This document shows positions 43,891 to 53,609 of a DNA stretch of 64,000 bases, piece by piece; within the stretch, counting starts at the first letter, position 1; each line of letters begins with the position of its first letter. The translations under genes and the position numbers were made by a program. The DNA is from Phycisphaeraceae bacterium (GTDB lineage Bacteria; Planctomycetota; Phycisphaerae; Phycisphaerales; Zrk34): assembly GCA_028282805.1 (NCBI GenBank), contig JANQHD010000023.1, positions 124,001 to 188,000 of the forward strand, written 5' to 3'. The notes beneath the pieces were generated by a model. That model was not told the origin of the DNA. It searched no databases and worked only from the letters and a program-made list of their open reading frames with translations.

Positions 43891-46299
43891 TTAAAACGGC
43901 AGGGCGAGCGAGAAGCTGAACACGCGCTCCTCGTCGCCGGGTTCTTTGATCAACGGCACCGCGAAGTCGAAGGCGAACGGGGCCTGGCCGAGGAACGGCA
44001 CGTTCAAGCGGATGCCCGCGCCCACCGCCACGCGGTACTGGTCGAAGGCGAAGTCGTCCTGCACCGTGCCGCTGTCCACGAACAGCACGCCGCGCAGCAC
44101 CTCCTGCCAGATCGGGAAGTTGTACTCCGTGCCCAGCAGGAACACGAAGTCGCCACCGACCGGGTCGTCGCCCACGACGTCGTCGGCCGTGCCGAACGTC
44201 AGGTCCGGGCCCGAGGTCAAGCCGCGCGGCCCCACGCCGCGGAACTCGAACCCGCGGAAGCTGCGGTGGCCGCCGGCGTAAAACCGCTCGAACAGCGGCG
44301 ACTCGCCGTCCGGGAAGATGTAGCCGATCTCCGACTTGATGCTCAACACGGTCTTGCGCTCGAAGAAGTCCTCGTCGACCGTGAAAAACGCCTGGAACTC
44401 GGCGGTGGCCTTGGAGAAGTCGTAATCGCCGCCGAGCGCGCCGGCCTGTTCGAAGCCCGCCACCACGCGCGTACCGCGCGTGGGGAAGATGCGGTTGTCG
44501 ACCGTGCTGCGCGAAACCGTCAACGCCAGCGCGGCGATGTCCGAATCGTCACCGACGTTGAACACGTCGATCGGCGCGTCGGCGTCGATGCTGGAGATGT
44601 CGATCGCCTCGTACCGGCCGCGCACCGAGGCGGACCACACGTCGCCGAACCGTTTGCCGAACGTGACGAACGCGCCCACCCGGCCCTCGTCGTAGTCCTC
44701 ACGCTCGCGGTCGAAGCTCCGCCCACGCAGCGACAGGAAGTAGTCGCTGTCGAACAGGCGCGGCTCGGACCACGACACCGAGTACGTGCTCACCTCGTCG
44801 CCGGGCGCCAGGCTGATGCTGAACGTCTGACCGGCGCCGCGGAACGCGTTGCCGCTGAGGAACTCGCTCAGCGACTCGGGCGTGTCGGTGATGTCGAAGT
44901 TGCGCTGCTGGTAGTCGAGCGCGCCGACCACGCCGGCGTCCGACCCGATCGAGGCGCCGATGCTGACCGAGCCGGTCCGGCCTTCTCGCACTTCCAAAAG
45001 CGCATCGCGGGTCTCGTCTTCCGGGTCGCCCTGGATGGTGATCTTCGCTTCCTGGAACAGCCGGCTGCGCTGCACCTGCTGCACGGAGCGGTCGAGGCCG
45101 GCCACGTCGTAGTAGCGCCCGGGCTCGACGCCGCGCAAAGCCCGCCGCACCACGCGGTCCTGTGTGCGGGGGTTGCCGGAGATGACCACGTCACCCACGC
45201 GGTACCGCTTGCCTTCGATGATGGTCACGATCACGTCGACCTTGGCGGTCTCGCCGTGCAGCACGCGGTCGATCCGCACGTCGGTCAGCCCCTTCTTGAC
45301 GTTCTCGCCGCTGCGGTCGTCCGGCAGGTAGCCGAGCTTGCCGTAGAGGTTGAGCAGGGCGCGCCGGCTCTTGAGCAGCTTCACGCGCGAATAGACCGCG
45401 CCGTCCTGCAGCGGGATCGCCTCGCGGAGCTGGCCCTCGGAGAACACGCCGTGGCCCTTGACCTGGAAGGTCATGGCGCCGACGGTGTACTGCGAGCCCT
45501 CGTTGATGCGGAACTCGACGCGGGCGCTCTTGCTGTCTTCGGTGAGGCGGATCTCGCGGCCGACGCGCACGTCGAGGTAGCCGCGCTCGAGGTAAAACTC
45601 GCGCAGCTTGGCCACGTCCAGCACCAGCTGCTCTTCGGAGATCGCGCCCTTCTCGAGGATGAGGACGGCTTTCTTCGTGCCGATCTGGCTCGACAGCTGC
45701 TTGTCGGTGAACACCGCGTTGCCCACGAACGCGACCTCGCGGACCTTGATCTGCGGCCCCTCGCGCACGCGGAAGCTCAGCGTGTCGTTCTCTTCGAGCG
45801 CCTTGTCGTCGACGCTCACGCTCACGCGGAAGTAGCCGGCGTCTTTGTAAGCCTTCTCGATCTGCGTGATGCCGCGCTTGATCAGGAAGTCGTCGCGCGT
45901 CTCGCCGGCGCGCAGCAGCACCAGGCCGAGCAGCTCCTGGTCGTTCTTGACCTTGTTGCCCACGACCTGCACGTCGGCCAGCAGCGGGCTCTCGGTCACG
46001 ACGTAGGTGACGACCAGCGCACCGTCTTCGCGTTGCTTGACGGCGACGCGCACGCTGGAGAAGCGCCCCAGGCGGGTGATGTTCTGGATGTCTTCATCGA
46101 CGGCTTGGGCGGTGTAGGCGTCGCCGGCCTTGAGGTGCACCTGGTTGAGCACGAGCTGCGGGTCGACCTGCTTGACGCCGGACACCCGCACCTCGGCGAC
46201 AGGCCGACCTTCCAGGTCCAACCCCTGCGCCCACGCGGTCGCCGCACAGGCCAACACGCCCAGCAGCCAAGCCGCCCCCAATCGTTGTACTTTAAGCAA
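43891..46299 (-). CDS. bamA: Outer membrane protein assembly factor BamA
   Basis: An 802-aa Omp85 protein that inserts beta-barrels in the outer membrane. A signal peptide (AAWLLGVLACAATAWAQG) precedes five POTRA-like units (for example VAEVRVSGVKQVDPQLVLNQ, LADVQVVGNKVKND, VREVAFVGNAVFTDKQL), then a 16-strand barrel. The conserved GHRSFRGF motif is near residue 690 and the last residue is phenylalanine, as required for recognition. There is no ATG near the start: TTG 46299 with AGGAG 8 nt upstream is the best choice. It heads the cluster bamA-ompH-lpxD-[TA]-lpxC/fabZ-lpxA. Confidence 0.95.
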   Translation of the reverse strand: MLKVQRLGAAWLLGVLACAATAWAQGLDLEGRPVAEVRVSGVKQVDPQLVLNQVHLKAGDAYTAQAVDEDIQNITRLGRFSSVRVAVKQREDGALVVTYVVTESPLLADVQVVGNKVKNDQELLGLVLLRAGETRDDFLIKRGITQIEKAYKDAGYFRVSVSVDDKALEENDTLSFRVREGPQIKVREVAFVGNAVFTDKQLSSQIGTKKAVLILEKGAISEEQLVLDVAKLREFYLERGYLDVRVGREIRLTEDSKSARVEFRINEGSQYTVGAMTFQVKGHGVFSEGQLREAIPLQDGAVYSRVKLLKSRRALLNLYGKLGYLPDDRSGENVKKGLTDVRIDRVLHGETAKVDVIVTIIEGKRYRVGDVVISGNPRTQDRVVRRALRGVEPGRYYDVAGLDRSVQQVQRSRLFQEAKITIQGDPEDETRDALLEVREGRTGSVSIGASIGSDAGVVGALDYQQRNFDITDTPESLSEFLSGNAFRGAGQTFSISLAPGDEVSTYSVSWSEPRLFDSDYFLSLRGRSFDREREDYDEGRVGAFVTFGKRFGDVWSASVRGRYEAIDISSIDADAPIDVFNVGDDSDIAALALTVSRSTVDNRIFPTRGTRVVAGFEQAGALGGDYDFSKATAEFQAFFTVDEDFFERKTVLSIKSEIGYIFPDGESPLFERFYAGGHRSFRGFEFRGVGPRGLTSGPDLTFGTADDVVGDDPVGGDFVFLLGTEYNFPIWQEVLRGVLFVDSGTVQDDFAFDQYRVAVGAGIRLNVPFLGQAPFAFDFAVPLIKEPGDEERVFSFSLALPF

Positions 46300-46563
46300 A
46301 ACCGCGCTCCTGGCAGTCGCTGATCCTCGGTCCTTCGGGCCACGCCCCCGCAGCCGGTTGTCGGCCGACGACGGGGGTTTGGGTCAGTGTAATCAGGGCC
46401 TAATCGATCAACAAGACGCGCACGGCGTTCGGGCTTCGGCAGCAAATTGCGAAGATTGTGCCGGTTAGTGGGCCTGGGTCTCAGATTCTGGCCGCCCGAT
46501 CGTCGTTCTCGCTGGCATCCGGGCGGGTTGAATCCGATTCTTGCCATCCCCACACCTTTTGCC

Positions 46564-47049
46564 ATGGAGCTGCACCCACTGCAGAAGTTTCACATGTCGG
46601 ATCACCGGATCGGGATGTTATTGGTCCATCGGGGGGCGATGAGCGTCGCTCAGGTCAACCAGGTCCTCAACCACCAACAGCAGGTCGACCAGCCGTTCGG
46701 CAAGCTCGCCCGCGACATGTTCGGCATCGACGAACGCGACATCGCCAGCGCCTGGGCCGAGCAGGTCGGTTACATCTGCCAGCACGTCGACCTCGCCTGC
46801 GAGCCCAACGACCCGGGCTTGCTGGACCTGGTCACCGCGGCCGACGCGTGGTCCGCCCACGTGCTGCCGCTGCGCTACGAGAAGCACCTGTTGGTTGCCG
46901 CGACCACCGTGACCGACCTGCCCAACGCGCTGCGCAAGCTGCTGCCCCACCTCGATCACGACCCCCGCTTCGTGATCGCCGAACGCCGCCAGCTCGAACG
47001 CTACATCATCGAACGCTACGGCATCGTCTCCGTCGAACGCGCCGGCTGA
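46564..47049 (+). CDS. Stand-alone MshEN (GspE N-terminal) domain protein, probable c-di-GMP binder
   Basis: A 161-aa protein consisting almost entirely of the N-terminal domain of type II/IV secretion ATPases. The nucleotide-binding pattern is well kept: RIGMLLVHRGAMSVAQVNQV then Q-rich spacing and PFGKLARDMFGIDERDIASA (R and G at the start, L, Q and P-x-G in the expected places). No ATPase domain follows. Such MshEN domains bind c-di-GMP in other bacteria; a HD-GYP protein in the window may degrade the same signal. ATG 46564 is used; ATG 46594 is possible. Confidence 0.75.
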   Translation: MELHPLQKFHMSDHRIGMLLVHRGAMSVAQVNQVLNHQQQVDQPFGKLARDMFGIDERDIASAWAEQVGYICQHVDLACEPNDPGLLDLVTAADAWSAHVLPLRYEKHLLVAATTVTDLPNALRKLLPHLDHDPRFVIAERRQLERYIIERYGIVSVERAG

Positions 47050-47082
47050 GCAAGCCGGACCGAAGCGCAGCGCAGGCCCGGG

Positions 47083-48156
47083 TCACACGAGCTTCAGGTC
47101 TTCGTAAACCCCGGCGTTGACCGCGCGGTTGCGCGCCCGGTGCGCCGCGGGGCCCGGCTGGCCGTTGCACGCCCACGCCACCACCAGGCCGTGCGCCGGG
47201 TCGGCGAACGCGTTGGAGCACTGGTTGCCGCCATGACCGAACGCCCGGCCTGACGCGTGCGGGCCGAAGTCGTACTCGTACTCCGGCTGGTACCTGACGG
47301 ATTGCACCATGAAGCCCAAAGCCCAATCGACCGTGGCGTTGAAGGACGCATCGGCCATGCCGACCCGCCGGGCCTCGGTGAACATCGCCACCGTATCGGG
47401 CGCGAGCGCATCGCGCCCGCCGTCGAGCAACGCCTCGTAAAACAGGCCCAGCTGGTTCACCGGGCCGCGGAAGTTGCTCGCCGGGTGCAGGCCCGCGACG
47501 TGGTCGGGCCGGCTGAGCGTGCGCTCGTGCGTGTCACGAGTCGTGTCTTCCACGATCGACAGCTGCTCGCCGAGCATCTCTTGTTCGCTGTGCGGGATGC
47601 CGAGCCAGCAGTCGGCCATACCCAACGGTTCGAACACCTCTTCGGCGACGAACTGGTCGATCGGTCGGCCGTCCACCCGCCGCACCAGCTCCGCGAGCAG
47701 GTACCAACCGGTGTACGGGTGGTAGCCCGCGCGCTCGCCCGGCGTCCAGTTCTTCTCGAGCGGCATCTGGCAGATGCGCCCGATCGCCTCGCGGTAGCCG
47801 ACGTGGTCGATGCCGATGATGTGCCGGAACCCGCCGGTGTGCGTGAGCACGTGCTCGACGGTGACCGCGTGCTTGCCGTTTTCTTCGAACTCCTGCACGT
47901 ACTCGGCGACGGGTGCGCCGAGGGCGACGTCGCCGCGCTCGACGAGCCGGGCGATCGCGATGGCGACGATCGGCTTGCCCGCCGACAGCCAGAGCATCAC
48001 GCTGTGCCGGGTCATCGCCGCGCCCGGGCGCGACTCGCCGAAGGCCTCGTCGGCCACGACCCGCCCGCCGAGCGACACGTACAGCTGCGCCCCGCGGTGC
48101 TCGCCCTCATCGACGCCGCGCTGAAGCACTCGGGTTGTCCGGGCAAGTTCCGCCAT
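47083..48156 (-). CDS. Class C beta-lactamase-fold serine hydrolase
   Basis: A 357-aa cytoplasmic-looking hydrolase of the beta-lactamase/EstB/PBP4* family. The nucleophile motif SxxK reads SAGK in LWLSAGKPI, the tyrosine motif is YHPYTGWYLL, and the third motif is GHGGNQ. Without a signal peptide it is more likely an esterase or peptidase than an antibiotic-inactivating enzyme. Upstream is MshEN on the opposite strand (convergent). Confidence 0.88.
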   Translation of the reverse strand: MAELARTTRVLQRGVDEGEHRGAQLYVSLGGRVVADEAFGESRPGAAMTRHSVMLWLSAGKPIVAIAIARLVERGDVALGAPVAEYVQEFEENGKHAVTVEHVLTHTGGFRHIIGIDHVGYREAIGRICQMPLEKNWTPGERAGYHPYTGWYLLAELVRRVDGRPIDQFVAEEVFEPLGMADCWLGIPHSEQEMLGEQLSIVEDTTRDTHERTLSRPDHVAGLHPASNFRGPVNQLGLFYEALLDGGRDALAPDTVAMFTEARRVGMADASFNATVDWALGFMVQSVRYQPEYEYDFGPHASGRAFGHGGNQCSNAFADPAHGLVVAWACNGQPGPAAHRARNRAVNAGVYEDLKLV

Positions 48157-48203
48157 GGTTCGCGGCGAGAGTGTAACAGCTGCGGGTTCCGGTGATCGCC
48201 GCT

Positions 48204-49436
48204 TCAGGGGGCGGTGAACCGCTTGATCTGCGCCACGACCTTCTCGGGGTCGCTGTTACCGGTGTGGACCACGCCAACGACGGTCTCGTCGCCGTCGAGC
48301 AGCAGCAGCGTGGGCAGGTGCTCGATCTCGTACTTCCGCGAAAGATCACGGTTCTGGTCCGCCAGCTCGTCGGGCAGCTGCGTCTTGCGCGGGAAATCGA
48401 CCCGCACGAGCACCAGGTGGTCGCGGGCGTAGCCCTTGAAAGCCTCGGCTTGGAACACGTCCTTGTCGAGCTGGATGCAGGCGCCGGACCAGTCGCTGCC
48501 GGTGAACGCGAGCAGCATGGGCTTGTCGGTCGACTGGGCGATGGCCTTGGCGCGGTTGTAGTCGGTCAGCCAGTTGCCGAGGTACTTGGGCGTGGGCAGC
48601 TTGTCCTCGGTGGTCTTGATGAGGCGCTGCGGGTCCGCGAGTGTCTTGGCCCGCAGCAGCACCTTCGGCTTGTCGCCCGTGGGGTCGATCACCCACTGGT
48701 CGAAACGACCGAGCGGCGCGTTGATGGTCTTGGCGAAATCCTTGAGCGCGGCCAACTCGTCGTCGGGCGCGGCGCCCTCGCCGGAGCGCACGACGTGCAC
48801 CAGCACCAGGCGCTCGTTGGCGAACTTCGCGAACTCGGGTTGTTCGAGCATGGCCTTGATCTTTTTGGCCGAGCGTTCGGTGACCTGGTGTTCGGTGATG
48901 ACCATCAGGCCGCGGCTTTCCTCTTTTGCCTGGGCCAGGGCCTTGGTGAAGCTCGGCGCGAACCTGGCGGGCTTGGGCATGGCCTGGTCGAGCACAAACT
49001 GCGCATGGTCGATCCATTCGCTGGCGTCGGCCTTGCGGTAACCGCTGCGCCCGAGCACCTCGCCCTTGGCGTTGAGGAACAACACCGTCGGGTAGCCTTT
49101 GATCTTGTACCTCTCGGCCAGCTGGGCGTTCTGGTTCTTCAGCCACTTCGCCTGGCCCTTGTGCTTGGGGAAGTCGACCGTGAGCAGGATCACGTTCTCC
49201 CTGGCCCACGCGGCGAACTCGGGGTCGGTGAACACCTCGTCGTGCAGGGCCTTGCACCACTGGCACCAGTCGCTGCCGGTGAAGTCGGCGAGTATGGGCT
49301 TGCCGGTTTTCTGCGAGAGCTTGACGGCGGCCTGGTAGTTGGTCAGCCACTGGGCGCCGGCGGCGTGGGCCGTCGAGGCGCAGGCGAACAGCGCCACCGC
49401 GAGGGCGACGCCGGGTGTCGTGCGTGAGGTGTGCAT
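48204..49436 (-). CDS. Secreted protein with two thioredoxin domains, second one degenerate
   Basis: A 410-aa periplasmic protein. The signal peptide (ALAVALFACASTAHA) is followed by a thioredoxin domain with an intact CxxC (DWCQWCKAL), a middle helical domain, and a second thioredoxin domain where the motif reads SDWSGACIQ, so the first cysteine is replaced by serine. The N-terminal domain probably catalyses disulfide exchange; the second may bind. A paralogue with two intact sites lies immediately upstream. ATG 49436 is preferred to a GTG three codons earlier. Confidence 0.85.
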   Translation of the reverse strand: MHTSRTTPGVALAVALFACASTAHAAGAQWLTNYQAAVKLSQKTGKPILADFTGSDWCQWCKALHDEVFTDPEFAAWARENVILLTVDFPKHKGQAKWLKNQNAQLAERYKIKGYPTVLFLNAKGEVLGRSGYRKADASEWIDHAQFVLDQAMPKPARFAPSFTKALAQAKEESRGLMVITEHQVTERSAKKIKAMLEQPEFAKFANERLVLVHVVRSGEGAAPDDELAALKDFAKTINAPLGRFDQWVIDPTGDKPKVLLRAKTLADPQRLIKTTEDKLPTPKYLGNWLTDYNRAKAIAQSTDKPMLLAFTGSDWSGACIQLDKDVFQAEAFKGYARDHLVLVRVDFPRKTQLPDELADQNRDLSRKYEIEHLPTLLLLDGDETVVGVVHTGNSDPEKVVAQIKRFTAP

Positions 49437-49548
49437 GGTGTCCACCGGTTCCTGGTTTCGGCTCGCGTTAAATTATAGCCGGGCGGCGGCGGCCATCGAC
49501 CACCGCCGCCCGTTTTGATCTGGGGCGGACGCGTTGTATGCGCTGGGG

Positions 49549-50790
49549 TTATTGCGCGATGATCGACTTCGTCTTCTCGATGAACGGCTCGGGCCCGCCG
49601 CGCATGTAGCCGAGCTTGCCGATCTGCTTGTCGTCGCTATTGAGCACGATGAGGGTCGGGAACCCGCGGACGCCGAACCGCTGCATCAGCGCCCGGTTCC
49701 GCTTGACCTCGTCGGCCGGCAGCTTCTTCTTGCGGGGGAAGTCGAGCTTGACGAGCACGAGGTTCTCGTCGGCGAATTGCTTGAACTGCTCGGTCTCGAA
49801 TACCTCCTTGTCGAGCTTGATGCACCAGCCGCACCAGTCGCTGCCGGTGAAGTCGAGCAGCATCGGCTTGCCGGTCTTGGCGGAGATGGCCTTGGCCTGC
49901 TCGAAGTCGGTCAGCCAGCCGCCCTCGTACTTGGGCACGGGCAGCTTGCCTTTGGTCTTGGCGATGACGCTCTTGGGCGCGAGCACGACCGACGACTTGA
50001 CCAGCAGCTCGGGCTGGTCGCCGGTCGGGTCGACCACCCACATGTCGACCTTGCCGGGCACCAGCTCCAACTGCTTGGCCAACGCGTCCAGCGCCTCGAG
50101 CTGCGCCTCGTCGGCGGCGTTGCCTTCCTTGTCGGCCCGCGGCAGGTACACCAGCGCCAGCCGGCCGTTGGCTAGTTCGATGAAGTCGGGGTTTTCGCTG
50201 AGGGCTTTGAGCTTGCGGGCGGTGGCGTCGGTGGCCTTGGGCTCGGTGACGACGACCAAGCCGCGCGTCTCGGCCTTGGCCTTGGCGATCGCGTCGGTCA
50301 GGTTGGCCTCGAACTCGACGGGCTTGGGCACGGCTTCGTCGATCATCTGCTGCGCGTGCTCGATCCACGCCTCGGCGCCGCCCCGGCGGTAGCCGGTCTT
50401 GCCGAGCACCTCGCCCTTGCCGTTGAGCAGCAGGATCGTCGGGTAACCGCGGATGCCGTATTTCTTGGCCAGGCCCGCGTTCTGCTGCTTGAGCCACTGC
50501 GGCTGCTTCTTGCGGTTGGGGTAGTCCAGCTCGAGCAGGATCACGTTCTCCTTCGCCCACGCGCCGAACTCGGGCTTGGAGAAGACCTCATCGTTGAGCT
50601 TGATGCACCAGCCGCACCAGTCGCTGCCGGTGAAGTCGGCGAGGATCGGCTTGCCGGTCTCCTGCGACAGCTTCAGCGCGTCCTTGTAGTTAGTCATCCA
50701 CTCGTCGCCACCGGCCCGGGCTTGCGTGGCGCACGCCAGCAGCACGGCCGCCAGGCCGATCACGGTCGTGGTTCGTGTGAGGTGTGTCAT
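49549..50790 (-). CDS. Secreted protein with two intact thioredoxin domains
   Basis: A 413-aa paralogue of the downstream gene. After a signal peptide (VIGLAAVLLACATQARA) come two thioredoxin domains, both with DWCGWCIKL (CxxC intact), separated by a middle domain (residues about 150-290). It is likely a periplasmic disulfide reductase or isomerase. ATG 50790 is chosen as AAGG lies 9 nt before it, while for ATG 50799 it touches the codon. The two genes are a tandem duplication and probably one operon. Confidence 0.88.
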   Translation of the reverse strand: MTHLTRTTTVIGLAAVLLACATQARAGGDEWMTNYKDALKLSQETGKPILADFTGSDWCGWCIKLNDEVFSKPEFGAWAKENVILLELDYPNRKKQPQWLKQQNAGLAKKYGIRGYPTILLLNGKGEVLGKTGYRRGGAEAWIEHAQQMIDEAVPKPVEFEANLTDAIAKAKAETRGLVVVTEPKATDATARKLKALSENPDFIELANGRLALVYLPRADKEGNAADEAQLEALDALAKQLELVPGKVDMWVVDPTGDQPELLVKSSVVLAPKSVIAKTKGKLPVPKYEGGWLTDFEQAKAISAKTGKPMLLDFTGSDWCGWCIKLDKEVFETEQFKQFADENLVLVKLDFPRKKKLPADEVKRNRALMQRFGVRGFPTLIVLNSDDKQIGKLGYMRGGPEPFIEKTKSIIAQ

Positions 50791-50917
50791 CTCGATCATC
50801 CTTGTGTGTGGAGGGAAAGGCACATTGTAGGTCACGGGTACAAGACGCCCAAACGCCCGCCGTTTTTGCATGTTTTATCCGTCGCAGCCGATCCCGGGGG
50901 TGATTATCATCTGGGGC

Positions 50918-51964
50918 ATGTCGCACGCACCGACCACCGTACCGGGCCACCAGTTCGCCTCGGACAACACCGCGGGCGTCTGCCCCGAGGCGTGGGCGGC
51001 CCTGGAGCAGGCCAACGCCGGCTACGCGCCGGGCTACGGCGAAGACGCCTGGACCGCGCGGGCCGCGGACCTGATCCGCGAGCTGTTCGAGACCGACTGC
51101 GAGGTGTTTTTCACCTTCAACGGCACCGCCGCCAACTCGCTGGCGCTGTCGTGCTTGTGCCAGTCGTACCACAGCGTGATCTGCTCGGCGGTGGCGCACG
51201 TGGAGACCGACGAGTGCGGCGGGCCCGAGTTTTTCTCCAACGGCATCAAGCTGCTCTGCGCCGAACACGAGCAAGGGCGCATGCAACCGAACCAGATCAC
51301 GCGCCTCGTCGAGCAGCGCAGCGACATCCACTACCCCAAGCCGCGCGTCGTGTCGCTGACGCAGCCGACCGAGCTGGGCACCGCCTACGGCCTCGAACAG
51401 CTCGGCGTGCTGTGCGACACCGCCAAGTCGCACGGGCTCAGCGTGCACGTGGACGGCGCGCGCTTCGCCAACGCGGTCGCGGCGCTGGGCGCAGCGCCGG
51501 CCGAGGCCACCTGGCGGCGGGGCGTGGACGTGCTGTGCCTCGGGTCGACCAAGCTCGGCGCACCGGTCGGCGACGCGGTGGTGTTCTTCGACCGCGACCT
51601 GGCCCGCGAGTTCGACTACCGCTGCAAGCAGTCGGGCCAGCTGGCGTCGAAGATGCGCTACCTGGCGGCGCCGTGGGTGGGCATCTTCGAAGACGGCGCA
51701 TGGTTGAAACACGCCACGCACGCCAACGCTTGCGCCAAACGCCTCGCCGAGGGCATGAAAGCCTGCGGGCTGACGTTGAAGCTGCCCGTCGAGGTCAACG
51801 GCGTGTTCGTGGACATGCCCGACGAACTGGCCGCGGCGTTGCGGGCGCGCGGCTGGCACTTCTACGGCTTCATCGGCGGGGCGCAGCGCTTCATGTGTTC
51901 GTGGGCCACGACCGATGACGAGATCGATGCGCTGCTCGCCGACGTGCGAACCGCGGGGTGTTGA
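50918..51964 (+). CDS. Low-specificity threonine aldolase / beta-eliminating lyase
   Basis: A 348-aa PLP enzyme of fold type I. The start HQFASDNTAGVCPEAW, the AYGLEQLGVLCDTA and HVDGARFANAVAALG segments, and the PLP lysine in GSTKLGAPVGD are typical of threonine aldolases, which split threonine to glycine and acetaldehyde. Related tyrosine phenol-lyase-type or arylalanine activities are possible. ATG 50918 is used. It is divergent from the thioredoxin pair. Confidence 0.9.
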   Translation: MSHAPTTVPGHQFASDNTAGVCPEAWAALEQANAGYAPGYGEDAWTARAADLIRELFETDCEVFFTFNGTAANSLALSCLCQSYHSVICSAVAHVETDECGGPEFFSNGIKLLCAEHEQGRMQPNQITRLVEQRSDIHYPKPRVVSLTQPTELGTAYGLEQLGVLCDTAKSHGLSVHVDGARFANAVAALGAAPAEATWRRGVDVLCLGSTKLGAPVGDAVVFFDRDLAREFDYRCKQSGQLASKMRYLAAPWVGIFEDGAWLKHATHANACAKRLAEGMKACGLTLKLPVEVNGVFVDMPDELAAALRARGWHFYGFIGGAQRFMCSWATTDDEIDALLADVRTAGC

Positions 51965-51973
51965 GGCCGTGGC

Positions 51974-53497
51974 TTAATTGTCCGGTTCGAGCGCATCCAT
52001 GGGCCGGCCGGCCAGCCAGGTCAGGGCGCGGGCGAGGAAGGTGTGGTCGAGGCGTTTGGACTCCCAGCCGGGCGACTCGCCGATGATCGGCGTGGCCGCG
52101 GCCAGCGCGCGCCCCTTGCCGACCCGGCCCACCCACATCGCCGGCCAACGCTTGACCAGGTGGACGTCGGACGGCTGGGTGTTGCAGTCGGCGCGGTTGG
52201 GCGACAACGGCTCGACGCGCTCGATCAGGACCGTGGCCGACTCGACGGGCGTCTGGCACTGGAGGCAGGCGTTGGCGGTGATCGTCGAGCCGGGCGACCA
52301 GCGCGTGTGGGTGAAGATCGGGTGCCGACGCAGCACGCGGTAGCTCCTCGGCTGGCCGCACCCGAAGGGGATGCAGTACTGCTTGGCGTTCGCCTGACAC
52401 ATCGACAAAGCCTGGATGCGCGGGTCGCGGTTGCCGGGGTATTTCGAGGCCACCCAGGCGTGCTTGAGCACGCCCACCCCGCCGCGCACCGCGCTGAGGA
52501 TCGCGTCGAGCACCGGGTCGGGGATCGACCGGCTGATGCCCAGCACGATCACATCGAGCGTGCTCAAGCCCTCCGCGTCGTCGGCGCTGATCACGCCCGA
52601 GTTCAACTCGAACTCCCGGATGGCGAACTCCGTCGACGCCGTGTCGCCGTAGCCCGGTTCGACGATCGCGACAAACTCGAAACGCCTGCCCGGCCGGCTG
52701 TAGAGCGGGTCCATCTGCCACTCGATGATCAACCCCTGGTGGTGCTGGTCGAGGTAGGTCACCGAGCTCGCGCTGATGTACACACCGACACGGATGGGGC
52801 GCGCCAACGGATCGTCGGGCCAACCGCTCGCTTCCCGGTCGGCCTGATCGACCAACTGAGCCCATGAGTGCGCCACGCGCAACGGGTCGCCGTTCGACCC
52901 CGAACAACCGGCCGGCTGGTGGGCCCCGAGCACGCTCTCCAACCCCGCTTCGTCGAGGTCCTCAAAGCCCATCCGGCGGTACTGCTCGGTCAGTTCGTCC
53001 ACCGCCTTGCCGACACGCCGGCTCATCGTCGGCAGCGAAACCTTGCTGTCCGCCGCCAGGACGCGCAGCGGCTGACACTTCAGGAAACGGGCCATCACCA
53101 ACTCACGCAGCTCCGGGTCCAACCCCGCCAGCGCGTCGGCCAAGCGCAGACGCGCCGCCTCCCAGGTCAGCGTGCCCTCGGTGGGAAGCGTCGCGTGTTC
53201 CGCGGCCCCTTGGGCCAGGTTCTGCCGACGCCGACGACGGCGCAAGACATCGATGCACGTCCGCCGGGCCGTGGCGCTGATCCACGCGATCGGGTTGCCC
53301 CGGATCTGGTCGGCCTTGTGATAAAGCTTGAGGAAGGTCTCCTGCACCGCGTCCTCGGCGTCGTTGACATCGTGGAAATACCCCCGGCAGATCGAGCGAA
53401 CAAGCGGCCGCAGCCACTCGACCAACCGCTCGTAGCTGCGCGGGTCTCGATCGGCCGCAAACCGCCTGACCAACTCGATGACCACTTCGTCCAGCAT
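51974..53497 (-). CDS. ECF sigma factor fused to a ThuA/GATase1-like domain
   Basis: A 507-aa protein. Residues 1 to about 90 are sigma region 2 (HDVNDAEDAVQETFLKLYHK) and residues about 115-175 region 4 (ALAGLDPELRELVMARFLKC, then PTMSRRVGKAVDELTEQYRR). After a linker, residues about 235-505 form a Rossmann-like domain (RPIRVGVYISASSVTYLDQH; LSTLDVIVLGISRSIPDPVL; GKGRALAAATPIIGES; ending LARALTWLAGRP) resembling ThuA or class I glutamine amidotransferase-like proteins. The domain has no evident nucleophile, suggesting ligand binding. It may be a one-component sigma factor regulated by a small molecule. ATG 53497 is used. Confidence 0.75.
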   Translation of the reverse strand: MLDEVVIELVRRFAADRDPRSYERLVEWLRPLVRSICRGYFHDVNDAEDAVQETFLKLYHKADQIRGNPIAWISATARRTCIDVLRRRRRRQNLAQGAAEHATLPTEGTLTWEAARLRLADALAGLDPELRELVMARFLKCQPLRVLAADSKVSLPTMSRRVGKAVDELTEQYRRMGFEDLDEAGLESVLGAHQPAGCSGSNGDPLRVAHSWAQLVDQADREASGWPDDPLARPIRVGVYISASSVTYLDQHHQGLIIEWQMDPLYSRPGRRFEFVAIVEPGYGDTASTEFAIREFELNSGVISADDAEGLSTLDVIVLGISRSIPDPVLDAILSAVRGGVGVLKHAWVASKYPGNRDPRIQALSMCQANAKQYCIPFGCGQPRSYRVLRRHPIFTHTRWSPGSTITANACLQCQTPVESATVLIERVEPLSPNRADCNTQPSDVHLVKRWPAMWVGRVGKGRALAAATPIIGESPGWESKRLDHTFLARALTWLAGRPMDALEPDN

Positions 53498-53609
53498 GGG
53501 GCCCGCTCCACCACGAATATACCACGCGCCTACGGTACAGACGGCCGCCGATCCGGCTTTTTCACCGTGACCGGGCGGGAGAGGTGGAACCATCGGTTAT
53601 GATCCGGCC

